From Toxonevra muliebris (Eukaryota; Arthropoda; Insecta; Diptera; Pallopteridae), in assembly GCA_963691655.1 (NCBI GenBank), contig OY829326.1, positions 111,077,388-111,141,387 on the forward strand: DNA of 64,000 bases. Direction: 5' to 3'. The notes beneath the pieces are model-generated. The model saw only the letters and a program-made list of their open reading frames with translations. It did not search any database and was not told the origin of the DNA. The translations under genes were made by a program, and so were the position numbers. Shown here piece by piece: positions 12,846 through 23,895 of this stretch (its first letter is position 1; every line of letters begins with the position of its first letter).

Positions 12846-13172
12846 TCAAAGAGAGGTCCCTTGGCCAAAAAACTCTGGTGCACGAAATTTAAACACAATC
12901 TACCGATCCATAGATGGCGCTCCAGTACAAGGAAAATTCCACTTTTCCCTGATTTTTGCTGCGGGTTGCATTTGAAACATATTTCAGGTGGAAATTGTGG
13001 CCAAAAATCAGTTTTCTGGCTCAAAAAACCCTGGAGTGAAATATGACAACACAATCGGTAATTTTTCATAAATTTGTTTAACCTTTGCAGAAGAGCTCCC
13101 TTCGGCATATTTCTGAAATAAAAATATAAGCCAGAAGTGGATTTTTTGCACAAAAAACCCTGGTATACAAAA
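12846..13172. repeat. Diverged tandem repeat, units about 130-160 bases
   Basis: The phrase CAAAAAACCCTGG or close variants occurs near 12863, 13022 and 13150, each followed by a similar GTRYACRAAATTTG-like tract; CTCCCTT-type phrases precede the first and third. A piece of the first unit, ATAGATGGCGCTCCAGTACA near 12910, returns as ATAGATGGTGCTCCAATACA near 13419, after the LINE fragment. Reading frames through this tract on both strands look like by-products of the repeat. Confidence 0.5.
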
Positions 13173-13417
13173 TTTGGTTTTCTGGCACTCCACAAGGTAT
13201 CCATTGTGGCCCTCTTTTGTTTTTAATCTTTATTAATGACCTACCAAATAAATTAAAATTTCTGAAATATCTAATGTTTGCAGATGATATTAAACTCTTT
13301 TCAAGGGCCTGTAATATATCTGACGGCTCTAATCTACAAAATGATCTAAAGGTACTCGAAGAATGGTGCATAGCTAACCATCTATACTTAAATATCAACA
13401 AATGTTTCATTGTGTCT
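13172..13417 (+). pseudogene. LINE reverse-transcriptase fragment embedded in the tandem repeat
   Basis: On the plus strand the translation gives SGTPQGIHCGPLLFLIFIND (about 13175-13240), followed by KYLMFADDIKLFSRACNISD with the catalytic FADD box (about 13266-13326), then LEEWCIANHLYLNINKC. These are the GTPQG and xADD palm motifs of a Jockey-type LINE reverse transcriptase. Only about 80 residues survive; the fingers, thumb, endonuclease and 3-prime tail are missing. Both ends are abrupt, and repeat-unit sequence lies on each side, so the fragment sits inside the tandem array. It is a different copy from that at 1-1262. Confidence 0.85.
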
Positions 13418-13736
13418 ATAGATGGTGCTCCAATACAAGTATGGATTCATCTTTACTTTGATATTAAAAAAAAAATTATACCAAATACTTGTATTTTTCC
13501 TCCCTTCTAAAAAAACGCTCTCATGATAGAGGTTAAAAAATCATTCCACTCTAATAAACGTACGAAATATTTCTGAAAAATTCGGAAAAATATTTGGGTT
13601 GATTTAGGTTAAAAGACCTTCTTGGTAGTGGAACATCAAAATTCAGGGAGGACTAATTTCGCTAAATAATAGGATAATTATCAGACTACGACTTCAGATA
13701 AAAATTCTGTTCAAACTATGCCGTATTAACGTTTAG

Positions 13737-13929
13737 ATCGAAATTTGGACAAAAATGAAACCATAAATGAAATTAAAATTGAAATCAAACGCAACCAAAA
13801 AATCAGACCAAATGTAAGCTCGAAAATGAGGATAAAAAATCAGAGTAAAGCTAAAATAAAAAATTAAATAAAATTTCGAACCAAATTGAGACCAAAAATT
13901 AATCCAAAAATCTAGTCAAAAATTAATGT
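13737..13929. repeat. Degenerate minisatellite, 12-base period (block 2, left half)
   Basis: Units such as ACCATAAATGAA, ATTAAAATTGAA, ACCAAATGTAAG, AACCAAATTGAG and GTCAAAAATTAA follow one another in near-perfect 12-base phase. The array stops at the insertion boundary at 13934 and resumes at 15826. Confidence 0.65.
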
Positions 13930-13933
13930 AATA

Positions 13934-15809
13934 TGTTACTACCCCTTGTCATCGTACCTGATGTGGCCTTCCAGCTAGCTCAGAGTTTTCGGGTGGGGGT
14001 TTCTTAACCCGCCACACCAGGTCTAGGGGATAACAATAAGTGTGTCTGCGGCACAGGTCACACTCATACAACTCAATAAATCGTTTTCCTCTCTATCCTG
14101 CAGTTCCGCTCCTACTTCCTTATTCGCCCTCCCAACCTTCGCTACATTATCATTACCTCGTTATCCTTTTTGTAGCGCCCTTAATTGGCCTATTAACCTT
14201 TTGCCCCCCCCTTCACCTTTCACTCATCTCATTTCTCTTCCACCCATCGATCCACCACCGTTATTCATAAAAAAATTACCAATTCATTCGATTACCTTGT
14301 TTTATACAGATATATTTGAATTTGGCATATTTGAAAATACATAAAAAAAAATCTTACTTAAATCCTTATATTAACTTAACTCAACATTGACCACAAAACA
14401 AAATCAAAAAAAAAACTTAACTCCTCAAACTTTAGCACTTTCCTTTGTTTTGTACTAGAATTAACTCAATTTTCAGACCTTGGTACCAGATACCCTAAAT
14501 AGCCGTTTGGTTTTTCGGCCTCAAGAAAATTTAACCGACACTTCACCCTACCTAACAGAGCTCTATTAAATATGGTCTCAGTATTTTACGCAATAGGCGT
14601 TATCCGGATAATCTTGTACTAAGTACGGGTATTTGGTTTGCCTGACTTACGAAAATTTTCCAATTGGTTTGTTTCAAAAAAAAAAAAAGGAATGCAAAAA
14701 AAAAATGTTAAAATTTTGTAGGATCACAAAATCTCTCACAAAAAAAACTTTATATAAAAATAACAAAAAAAACTAAATATATATATATATAAATAAATGA
14801 ATAATGATCTTAATATTAAATATGGGTATACGTCTCTTGGTTCGAATATTCTACATGCAACACAAAAGACTTAGCAGAAACGTGACGTCACTACGTGCAC
14901 TTTAAAATTATTTCGTTACATACAATTTCGCTGATCTGTTTATGTGTGTATATGTGCTTCTTTATATAAATATTCACCATCCCCTTGGAATATGGGTTGC
15001 TGTGTTATCGTGCGGGAGGCCGGAACTCTGGATCCTCAATACCTTTATTGTAGCTCGAGTCCCTAATGCTTTCAAGAGTACACAGACTATTCTGTTATTA
15101 TGTGGAGTCACTTCAGCTACCCGTACTTATTTTGGGTCTCTACCAAATACACAAAAAAAAACTTCTAATACGTTCTCTTAACTACTTTACATACACTATC
15201 ACTCACATTACTTGGTGCATAGATCCCTCGATAAATTTTCCTGGAGATGCCCACACGTTGACGATACAGCTCACTTAAAATTAATTTCTCACTTTTTTTT
15301 ACATAACACTGCACACTTAACTCCTGGCACTATGGCCTTCCCGCACTTAATTCTCAGACAGTAATAATCCGTTTCTCTAGTTCTACCCTAATATATAACC
15401 TAATATTTCTATATACTTAAATTTAAACAAAACAATTTTCTCTTAATTCCTATATATAAAACATAATCGTACCTTTTCCTTAGCAACCCCAACGGAATCA
15501 CTAGGATATTTTCTTTCCTATTTCCTTTTCATTCTATACGATCCACAAAAAGCTCATCTTACATCCACACAGGATCCAGCCCTACCTTATCCAATCATCC
15601 CTGGTCTATTCCTACCACAAGCTCCACACATTTGACGTTTCGTGTTTTTGTTGTTGCTGTGGCTTTCCAACCACAACAGCGGCATCAAAAATTAACCAAA
15701 AAAAAAAAAAATAGATAAAAATAAAAATAAAAAAAACATGCCGTCTATTTAGGCGACCTGTGCCGCTTAATGGCCCAACGTAGGCTTCGCCCACGCCCTC
15801 TCCATAACA
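13934..15809. mobile_element. Probable solo LTR, 1876 bases
   Basis: The insert begins TGTTACTACCCC and ends CTCCATAACA, that is TGTTA...TAACA, the short terminal inverted repeat typical of retroviral-type LTRs. AATA occurs at both borders (13930-13933 and 15810-15813), a 4-base target duplication as made by gypsy-type integrases. The insert splits a 12-base-period minisatellite that continues on both sides, so it has clear outer limits. No gag, pol or env reading frame is visible inside, and no second LTR, hence a solo LTR. A stretch at 15650-15680 has paired GTTGTGG/CCACAAC-like motifs. An unrelated non-autonomous insertion is the alternative. Confidence 0.55.
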
Positions 15810-15825
15810 AATAGTTACACCACAA

Positions 15826-15990
15826 AACAGACCAAAAATTAAACCAAAATTGGAATTGAAACTCAGATCAAAATTGAGATCGAAAACTATACTAGAAATC
15901 TTATCGAACTTCTAACAATATTTAAATCAAATCAAACCAAAATTTAGAGCAAAACTTAGACCAAAATTTAGCCCATAACTCAAACCAAAA
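15826..15990. repeat. Degenerate minisatellite, 12-base period (block 2, right half)
   Basis: ATCAAAATTGAG, ACCAAAATTTAG, AGCAAAACTTAG, ACCAAAATTTAG and ACCAAAAATGAG in 12-base phase. Read on the minus strand it gives a tetrapeptide-like pattern (LNFGLSFALNFGL), a consequence of the period rather than evidence of a gene. Confidence 0.65.
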
Positions 15991-16879
15991 ATGAGGCTGC
16001 ATAAAATCTGCGATAAAATAGGATAATAAGTTACACCGAACACTATCTCCAAAAATAGGTTCTTATAGATAAATGAATTGCAGATTAAATGAATTCCAAG
16101 TGTGTATAATAAACAGTTGCTAAGTAGTAGGGATGCAGCCCCATATTGCCTCCCTGGTTCTGGCACTATTTATTTTTGTAGTAGGTAGACCTTATTACAA
16201 TCTGATTTGGTTGGTTCTTGCATCAAATATTTAATTTATTTTATTATTTTTTTTTTTTTTTTTATTATTTAAATTTATTGTTTAACCCTAGGATGGGCAC
16301 CTGGGCCTAATTATACCCATTTTAAGTTCAAACATGTGTATATTTTTTGTTTCTTGTTGAATCGATCTGAAACTCCATGATTTCTAGCGCCAATATTTTC
16401 TGAGCACAAAGAAACAAAATTTGTTTCGATCGGAATAAGTTGGTGGAAAATTTTTTTTTTATTGTCTTAACATCGAAAGTTACCCCCTGGGCCTAAATAG
16501 GCCCAAGTGTTTATTTTTGTGTGTTGGTAAAATTTATAATAAATTATTTTGAATTTGAGATTTATTTAGAAGCAATAGGTAATTTTGGGATTTAAGGAGA
16601 ATATATAAAAAAATATATGTATGTATGCGTAAATCTATGTGTTTTCCTTATGTAATCATAAACCGTTTGTCTGATCTTAGTTAAATTTGGTGTAGAGATT
16701 CATTTGTATGTATGTCAAGTTGTGGGCTATAAAATGTGACCGTATCTCTAAGTGGGAGAGGCATTTTCGCAAAAATTCAATATCTTCGAATATCATATCA
16801 AGCTAAAGTCATAAAACTTAATATGGAGACTTACTTGTTACACACCAAACAAATTCTCAAATATAAGCGTATCAACTTT

Positions 16880-17032
16880 GGCCCCCCTAACATAACCCCC
16901 TCCCCCCCCAGCTTCCCCCGCCCCTTTCTTACTGATAAGAATTCAATACATTTGATCATTAGCCACAAATAAAAAAAAATTTGAAAGGGATAAAAAAATG
17001 TTAACCCCTTAAGGAAACCTTTGGATCCGCTA
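16880..17032. mobile_element. Diverged MITE fragment, AGCGGATCC family
   Basis: The right end reads GGATCCGCTA (17023-17032). The body, with a C-rich start, a TTACTGATAAGAATTCAATA stretch (about 16930-16949) and then an A-run, follows the same order as the element at 19710-19874. The left end is not clear. Confidence 0.45.
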
Positions 17033-17712
17033 TAACACTAAGAAACGCTATTAATTGCAATTAATACTTCAATAAATAAATACTTTTTGATTTTAAAATG
17101 CAAACAAAAATTTAAAATGTTTTTCAAGTTTATCTAAATTTTGGACTCAGATTCCACAAAAACTCATTAGCAAAGGGTCAATCCTAACCACCTCCAAACA
17201 TCACCTATTATATCTAAATCACAATGAAAAAACATTTATTAATTAAAACTTCAGTTTTCCTAAGTTTTGTAATAATGCAAACACCTCATTTGCTTGTAAT
17301 TCGGATCATCGATCAGACTTACATGCAAGTAGAAAAATGAATCTTGGTAATTCGGATCGATTTTAGAAGTTAATTTTTTTCTTAGTATGCTTTCTTAAAA
17401 TTTTATATTGTAAATTTTATAAATATTTTTACCAGCACAAAAGTTTTGATTATTATAAAAATTGTGGGTTTCTTATATCAATTGCTAAGGCTTTGTATGA
17501 AAATACTTTCACTCTTTGTGTTTTCACTCCTTACTGATTAATTTGGTTAATTAATTGAAATTAGTGTTACATACCATTCGAAAGGGAAAAGAGTTTTCGT
17601 TTGTTTCGAAAAAAGGAAGTAATTGGAAAAAATACGAAAGAAAAGTTATTAGCAAAACAAAATCGATCTGACTTATATACATCGATCTGAATCACCATCA
17701 CTTACGTTATAT

Positions 17713-18598
17713 ATGTCTTTTCCAAGTTCCCGGAATTTATTCAGAAAATTAAAAATACAAGTTTATTCATGTAAATCTATATTGTTCCCTTCAAAGTAAT
17801 CCCCATCGACTGCAACACACTTATGCCAGCGCTTGATCCAATCCTCTAAACATTTTTTATATTCGGTTTTCGGTATGTCCATCAGTGCTTCCTGCGATTT
17901 TTCCATTACTTTCTCTCGGCTGCTGAAACGCCTTCCTCGTAATGGTTTTTTAGCTCGATTGAACTGAAAGAAGTCACAGGAAGCCAAATCAGGTGAATTC
18001 GGTGGCTGTTGGATGATATTTGTTGCGTTTTTCGTCAAAAAATTACGAATAATGATGGTACTGTGCGATGGTGCAAAATCCACGAGCTTTCTGTCTACAA
18101 TTCCGATCTCTTTCGGCGAATTGCTTCATGCAAACGCCTCACAACTCCCAAATAATACTCTTTGTTTACTGTCTGGCCTTCTGGCCATTATTCACTACAC
18201 CGTTGTAATCCATGAAAACCGTGAGCATTGCCTTCTTTTTTGTCTGAAAACGACGTGGACTCACGACCACTTTTGAACCGCTCGTGTCACTGGTAAACGA
18301 CAGTTTTCTTTAGAGAATTGTTGCCGAAACACTTTTTAACATTTCCAACGTTCGCGCACCATTAAATCAGTTTTTTACGCAAAACTTAATGCAAGTTCGT
18401 TGTTGCAAATTTAAATCCATTTCTAATATTGGAAATACTCTTGGCTACATAACTTTGCAAATGTCAAGCTATGACGCTAAGATTTAGAGGGAATATCAAC
18501 AACAGATGTACCATTTTAACAAAAAAAAAAACAGAACTTAAATCGGATGGAATGGAAGCGCCACACGGTGGATATTACGGGAACTTTTTGATCACGGT
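17713..18598 (-). pseudogene. mariner transposase relic with internal deletion
   Basis: Minus strand. An N-terminal piece around 18300-18420 reads MDLNLQQRTCIKF, then EMLKKCFGNNSLKKTVVYQ and HERFKSG, the mariner DNA-binding region. It joins directly to RRFQTKKKAMLTVFMDYNGV (about 18190-18260), so roughly a hundred residues, including the usual first catalytic D region, are missing. The C-terminal part has VDFAPSHSTIIIRNFL with the second D and SPDLASCDFF with the third; I count 34 residues between them (DD34D, mariner). It ends with the WIKRWHKCVAVDGDYFEG-like tail and a stop near 17763. The right outer border reads, in reverse, CTACCGTGATCAAAAAGTTC with TA outside; the left inverted repeat keeps AAGTTCCCGGAAT. 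Several frameshifts. Inserted within the piggyBac-type element. Confidence 0.88.
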
Positions 18599-18720
18599 AG
18601 TATACATGCTAAAACGCATGCCAAATGTAGGAGACCATGTACGATACTAAAAGTATACCTGCAGTAGGCCCCAGCAGGTTATCTTGCCACCTCCCAGAGA
18701 GGTGCACATTCTAGGGTTAA

Positions 18721-19709
18721 ATTTTGTTGAATTTGCATCAAATTTTTTTTTGAAAATTCACCTATTGTATGACAAGTTGGAGTGGTTCATATTTGGAGCA
18801 ATACCCAAAACTGATACTAGACTGGATAAATAAAAAGTAAAATGCGTAAGTTGTCATAATAGTTTTCAATTAAGTATCAGTTTAAATTAATTTTTATGTG
18901 TTCGCTAATATTGCTTTATAGGCGTATTTCTCACCCACTGATTTTACCAATTGCTTTCTCATATATTTTTGTTCTGTAAAACAAGACACAGACTAACAGA
19001 TGGATTGGTCTGGTTAACCAAACTCTAGAGACGACACTGATCAAAGATACATTTTGTAATCTATTGTCAAAGCGGATGGAGTTGGTCCTCTCAGCTCTCA
19101 AATTTTTTTCACACTTCTTTTGGACAAAAAAGTAGTAATTAAAAGAAATGCACTATTTTCTATAATCGGCATATTAAAATCTGAATCAACTCTGGAATAA
19201 TCTGAAGTCAACACAGTTAGAAAATAACAAAACAAATCGAAGTTCTTTGTAGAAATCGTAGTTCTTCAGTGTAGGTACAGACACCAGCTGCCATTTTTTT
19301 ATCCATCCGAAAACTCGACGTTATACTTTTATAAATAAATAAATTAGCTTATTTTTTCCTTATATATCGATCGAAGTGATCACCTTGAATTTACATAGAT
19401 TAAAAACATCTATTCAACAACAGAGCATTTTAAGTTAGCTTTATTTGCACATATTCTATATTTTATTTGACTAAAGATCTGCCTTATTATCAACGAGGCT
19501 TGCATTGTTTATTTAATTTTGAATAAGTCAAAATAAAATTTTCATATTAAATTCTTATTTACCTACCGTAAAAATATGGTGTATTTTTTTTTTTTTTTTT
19601 TTAACTTTTCATACCTTTGCAAAGAATCTAATTTTCGTATCCATCAAAAATGTGAAAATGTGTACATATCCTTTCATATTACCATAATCATATACTTACT
19701 TATATACAA
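18721..19709. other. Spacer, no gene seen
   Basis: AT-rich sequence without a recognisable gene or element. Confidence 0.5.
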
Positions 19710-19874
19710 TAGCGGATTGTTAGGGGAGTGTTTTGGGAATAAAGCTCCCCCATCCGCCTAAACCCTTACCGATAAAAATCTCATACATTTTGGCCGTTGG
19801 TCATGAAAAAAAAAAAAAAAAAATTTTCTGTGAGAAATTTACAGCCCCTCCATAGGTAATGCCTGGATCCGCTG
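19710..19874. mobile_element. Small MITE with AGCGGAT inverted ends
   Basis: The left end is TAGCGGATTGTTAGGGG; the right end in reverse is CAGCGGATCCAGG. The centre holds a poly-A run (19806-19822). No coding capacity and no clear target duplication. A diverged relative lies at 16880-17032. Confidence 0.55.
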
Positions 19875-22440
19875 TTGTGTGCATATGTATGCAAGTATTT
19901 GGGTACTGAATTTATGTAAATCACATTTAATTTTTTTTGCTGCTTTAGGCTTAAATCTAAGCAAATTTTATTTCATTTTATTTTTACACGTTTTTCAAAT
20001 TTTCTTCAAAATGTGTGTAAACTTCGGATAAAAGGATTTTTTGTTTGTTTGTGTTTGTTGATTATGCTCAGTTGTCACATCCATTAGATGCGCAAATATT
20101 TGCTTAGGAGATTCTTTTTTTTTCTTTGAATTTATCAAATGCGTAAATTATTTTTAAGCGTATGTGAATTTATCAAGATATATTGAAGGAATAAAATAAA
20201 AAATTTTCAATACTATGTAATTGATTTATTTTCTCTTCCTTTAAATTACGTCGCAAAAATATCTAAATAATTAGTTTGTTTAGCTTTACATCTCTAATAA
20301 TGATGGCATGTGTGGGTAGGTACTGCATTGATACTCATTAATAATTTTTTATTTCCTCAGTAATGAGCTTTTAATAGCTCGTTATGTATTCCTAGATACG
20401 TAAATATGTTAATATAATATTACAATAAAAATTTTATTTTGTAGAAATTTTATAACAAAATTGCGGCTAAAAGCTGGGCAAAAAGAATAATTGAACAATT
20501 AAAGATAGCTGCCTTAAGACAGCGTTACCAGTTAGAGGCCTCGTTTTTATTTGACTACATGTGATTGTTGTTTTTAGGCTAATGCATTTTTGTTGTTCGT
20601 CATCTATTAGACACAAATATTGTCAGCTCTAAAACGTGAGAATTGTTGCCATGGCATGAATAGACTTAAGTACTGATTTGTAGGGTCTTTTGACTACATC
20701 TGAGTTTTGACTGTTTGTTTTCTTCATTTTATTTTTGTATTTGTTGTGCTTCTAGCAATGTTTTCTACTTGGTTGTCAAATTTGACATTATTAATTTTTT
20801 TTTTTTTTGGAGTCATTCTTTGTCACTTGTATAGCAAATCTAATTTAATGCTTTAGAAGTTATGCAAGAACTTAAACTTCCAAATGAATGAATGAACGAT
20901 AAGGTAACCAAAAAATAAGAAGTTAAAGTGATTTCAAGTGCATTAAATAAAAGTTTCGCAATGGCGAATTTATATATTTAGATACATAGTTCCCACTTAA
21001 TGTAGCTGAAAATTGCGTTAAAAAATAGAAAAACTATTAAAATCATAAGTCAATTCATATTTTTTGTGCAAGTTCTTTCTCATTACCTTACAACTGCATT
21101 CCTAGTTAAATGAAAATGAGAACTTTTCATGTCATAGTAAATGCAGCCATAAAGTCTGACAATTATACACGCCAGCGCCAACGGAAACTCCTTGAATTAT
21201 TTAACTTTTTACAAAACGTTATTTTAATTGCAATAAAGTTTTTAATTTATACACAATTTAATTCACCCTACTTTCAATGACGACGAGAACGACGACAACG
21301 GCGACGAGGTTGAACTTTTTTTTGCACCATGATTGTACAAAAAAGTGCGAATTTCTTTTCATTCGTTTTTCTTTTTCATTTAAAGCTGTGACAGTGAGAC
21401 AGTGACATACTTTATTGTGGCAATTTAAAAAACTTTTAGATAATTTCACTTTACATTTACGATTTTATTTCTGTGTTATCGGTTTTTATCTAACAGCTGT
21501 ACCCTATATTTATGTATTTTACATGAACTAAGAAGTATTTCATAATTAGGCATAAATTAAAATAAATCTGTGCAAGTTTTAATTAAGAAAGAAAACTTTG
21601 ACTTGTTCAATCTTGTGCGTATCTATTTTTTAAATATTTAAAAAAATATGTAATATTTTATTTTCGGTTAAATAAAATTAAAGTTGAATTGACATAAATG
21701 CCTTTTACTTGATTTCCAAACTTTAATATGGGGTGGAAATGTAAATAAGGTCAAATCTAATTTGCAAAAAGTTTATAGTACCCGAGTAGTATATGTAAAT
21801 AATTTTAAAGTATGTAACTATGTAAGTAATTTATCAAATTTATAAGTGCCGTAAAAGTTTTACCCTCTTGGCGCAAAAAGTTTGCTACTTTCATAAGTTT
21901 CCTCTCCCAAAACTTGTTACTGAAATTGGGGGAAATGTTTATTTTTGTTATGCCATTTTGGTGTATAAATTGCAAAGTAGTGCATTTCATGAAATTAAGT
22001 ATCTACAAATTTTGTATTTGTATTTACTAACAAAAAAAAACAAAGTTTTTCTAAAAACTATTCAAAAATTTGTTGTTGTTGTTTTTGTATGAGCCATCTT
22101 ATTTTTAAAACTTAGAAGAGGTAAAAGCCGTACGAGATATATGTATATGTCGAAAAAGAACTAATATAATAACTAAGTTAATTTCAGTAAAGAAGTTTTA
22201 AATGAAATCTGATTTTGAATTTAAAGAAACTGTGAGTTACGCACTGTTGGTAACGTTTGGATGAGTTTTTTGATGTTTAGCTACAATTCAAATTTTTCTG
22301 CATTCTTTGCTGACTATGTATAAATTCGTAATTGTGACTAACTTCATATCTATCATATCATATCTCGAAGAGCGCCAAAAATACTATAAGAATTGATCTA
22401 TCAAATAATTTTCATAATTTTACAAAAGTGTTTTACTATA
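19875..22440. other. AT-rich spacer, no gene seen
   Basis: About 2.5 kb of low-complexity AT-rich sequence. A GACGACGACAACGGCGACGAG-like imperfect trinucleotide run lies at 21280-21308, and a short GTTGTT run near 22070. No domain-bearing reading frame. Confidence 0.5.
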
Positions 22441-22447
22441 GCTGAAA

Positions 22448-23444
22448 ATGTCGAATTTCGTGCCAACAAAACAACATTTGCGGGAAGTTTTAATTTGCTT
22501 CTTCCATTTAAATAAAAACGCAACTGAAGCACATCGTTTACTCACTGAAGCTTATCCTTACTGTGCTATAGACGTTAGAATGTGTCAAGTGGTGATTTTG
22601 ATGTTGAGGACAGCGAACGTTCAGCCGGCCCGAAAAAGTTCGAAGATGAAGAATTGAAGGCATTACTCGAAGAAGATTCATGTCAAACGCAACAAGAACT
22701 TGCAGAATCTTTAGGAGTTAATCAATCAACCATTTCTAAACAATTAAAAGCATTGGAAATTGATTCAAAAGCAAGGAAATTGGGTGCCGTACGAATTGAA
22801 GCCGAGAGACGTCGATCGACGATTTTTTACATGTGAACTGCTGATTGAACGACAGAAAAGAAAGAGTTGACGGCATCGTATTGTGACTGGCGATGAAAAA
22901 GGCATACGTTACGATAACTCAAAGCGTAAAAAATCATGGGGACCGCCCGGACATACATCAACATCAACGGCAAAGCCGAACATCCATGGATCCAAGCTCA
23001 TGCTGTGTATTTGATGGGATATGAAAGGTGTCGTGTATTATGAGCTGTTGAAACCGAATGAAACGATCACTGGCGACCGCTACCGACTACAATTGATGCG
23101 TTTGAGCCGAGTATTAAAGGATAAAAGGCCAGAATATGAGAATAGACACGACGAAGTTATTCTTCAGCACGACAATGCTCGACCGCATGTTGCAAGGCAA
23201 GTAAAAACATACTTGGAAACGCTGAAATGGGAAGTGCTACCCCACCCGCTGTATTCTCCAGACATTGCTCCTTCTGATTACCACTTGTTCCGATTGATGA
23301 CACATGGCCTGGCTGAACAGCACTTCCGTTCTTTCGAAGAACTCAAAAAATGGGTCGATTCGTGGATAGCCTCAAAAGATGAGGAGTTCTTTCGACGCGG
23401 AATACGTATACTACCAGAAAGATGGGAAAAGGTTGTGGCTAACA
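22448..23444 (+). pseudogene. mariner transposase pseudogene, 3-prime end lost
   Basis: Plus strand. The start is the ATG at 22448: KQHLREVLICFFHLNKNATE is the first helix-turn-helix of mariner, followed by HRLLTEAYPYCA. After a frame change near 22580 comes GDFDVEDSERSAGPKKFEDE, then CQTQQELAESLGVNQSTISK, the second helix-turn-helix. A further frame change near 22755 leads to the catalytic domain: VTGDEK (first D, but the usual W after K is G), LQHDNARPH (second D, about 23165) and SPDIAPSDYHLF (third D). I count 34 residues between the last two, so DD34D. In-frame stops occur near 22867 and 23013 (after LMLCI). The ending VVAND-type motif is replaced after VVANN at about 23444 by unrelated sequence, so the C-terminal tail and 3-prime inverted repeat are gone. 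It closely resembles the copy at 63.1-63.8 kb. Confidence 0.93.
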
Positions 23445-23599
23445 ATCTGGCAGCATCAGGATCAAGTGCAGTAGCCTAATTAGACAATCGCCTTGAAAAC
23501 TTATGATTACTGAAATCCAAACAAATATGAATTAGATTACGTAGACGATGTCCATCGTAAACCCTGTAAAGAATCAAAACAATCTTTGTCCTACATCTC

Positions 23600-23895
23600 A
23601 CGTCGTCACAAATGTAGAACGTAGTAAGATGCGCCCTTCCGGCTTTACAATTGTTTTTCAACCGATGTCTGCGCAAAATTCTGCGCATTTACTGGCCAGA
23701 AACTAACACAGAATCTCTCCTGTGGCTGGAAACTTAGCAGGATTGGTTATACCCCACGTAGGATACTTGATGGTATTGCAAAATTCGATTGGATTGATTA
23801 GAATCTGCAGAAAGTCTCAGAAGGGGATGGACAGCGCACACTTGGAGACGCCACACAGTGCTTCGACAGTGGACAGAAATAAAAAAAAATGTGTG
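23600..23895 (+). pseudogene. C-terminal fragment of an endonuclease-type LINE polyprotein
   Basis: In one frame FFNRCLRKILRIYWPETNTE (about 23653-23712) appears, followed in a shifted frame by a SRIGYTPRRILDGIAK stretch (about 23730-23780). This order matches the conserved C-terminal segment of RTE-like or related LINE polyproteins, with an RRCLRRIL-type motif and then an IGHTLRR-type motif. Translation after 23810 is broken by stops. The fragment begins close to where the mariner copy is cut off, so a deletion or insertion joined the two. Family identification is by motif resemblance only. Confidence 0.55.

Larger units (their letters stand above)
16286..18716. mobile_element. piggyBac-type non-autonomous element carrying other insertions
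   Basis: The left terminus is CCCTAGGATGGGCACC directly after TTAA (16282-16285). The right terminus, in reverse from 18716, is CCCTAGAATGTGCACC, flanked by TTAA at 18717-18720. TTAA duplication with a short CCCTAG-like inverted repeat is the mark of piggyBac-type elements. A second copy of the GGGCCTAAATAGGCCC phrase lies inside the left end near 16490. No piggyBac transposase is present. The interior instead holds a small MITE fragment and a mariner relic, which must have inserted afterwards or been captured. Length 2431 bases including those insertions. Confidence 0.82.

Noticed and set aside
12794..13204. 136-codon minus-strand frame
   Set aside because: It runs through the diverged tandem repeat and has no similarity to a known protein; the true coding signal nearby is the plus-strand reverse transcriptase.
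14040..14344. Two overlapping frames of 76 and 100 codons on the plus strand
   Set aside because: They lie in a pyrimidine-rich part of the probable solo LTR; composition explains the lack of stops, and no domain is visible.
15927..16166. 79-codon minus-strand frame with a LNFG-like pattern
   Set aside because: The tetrapeptide pattern comes from the 12-base-period minisatellite, not from a repeat protein.
18013..18276. 87-codon plus-strand frame
   Set aside because: Antisense shadow of the minus-strand mariner transposase relic.
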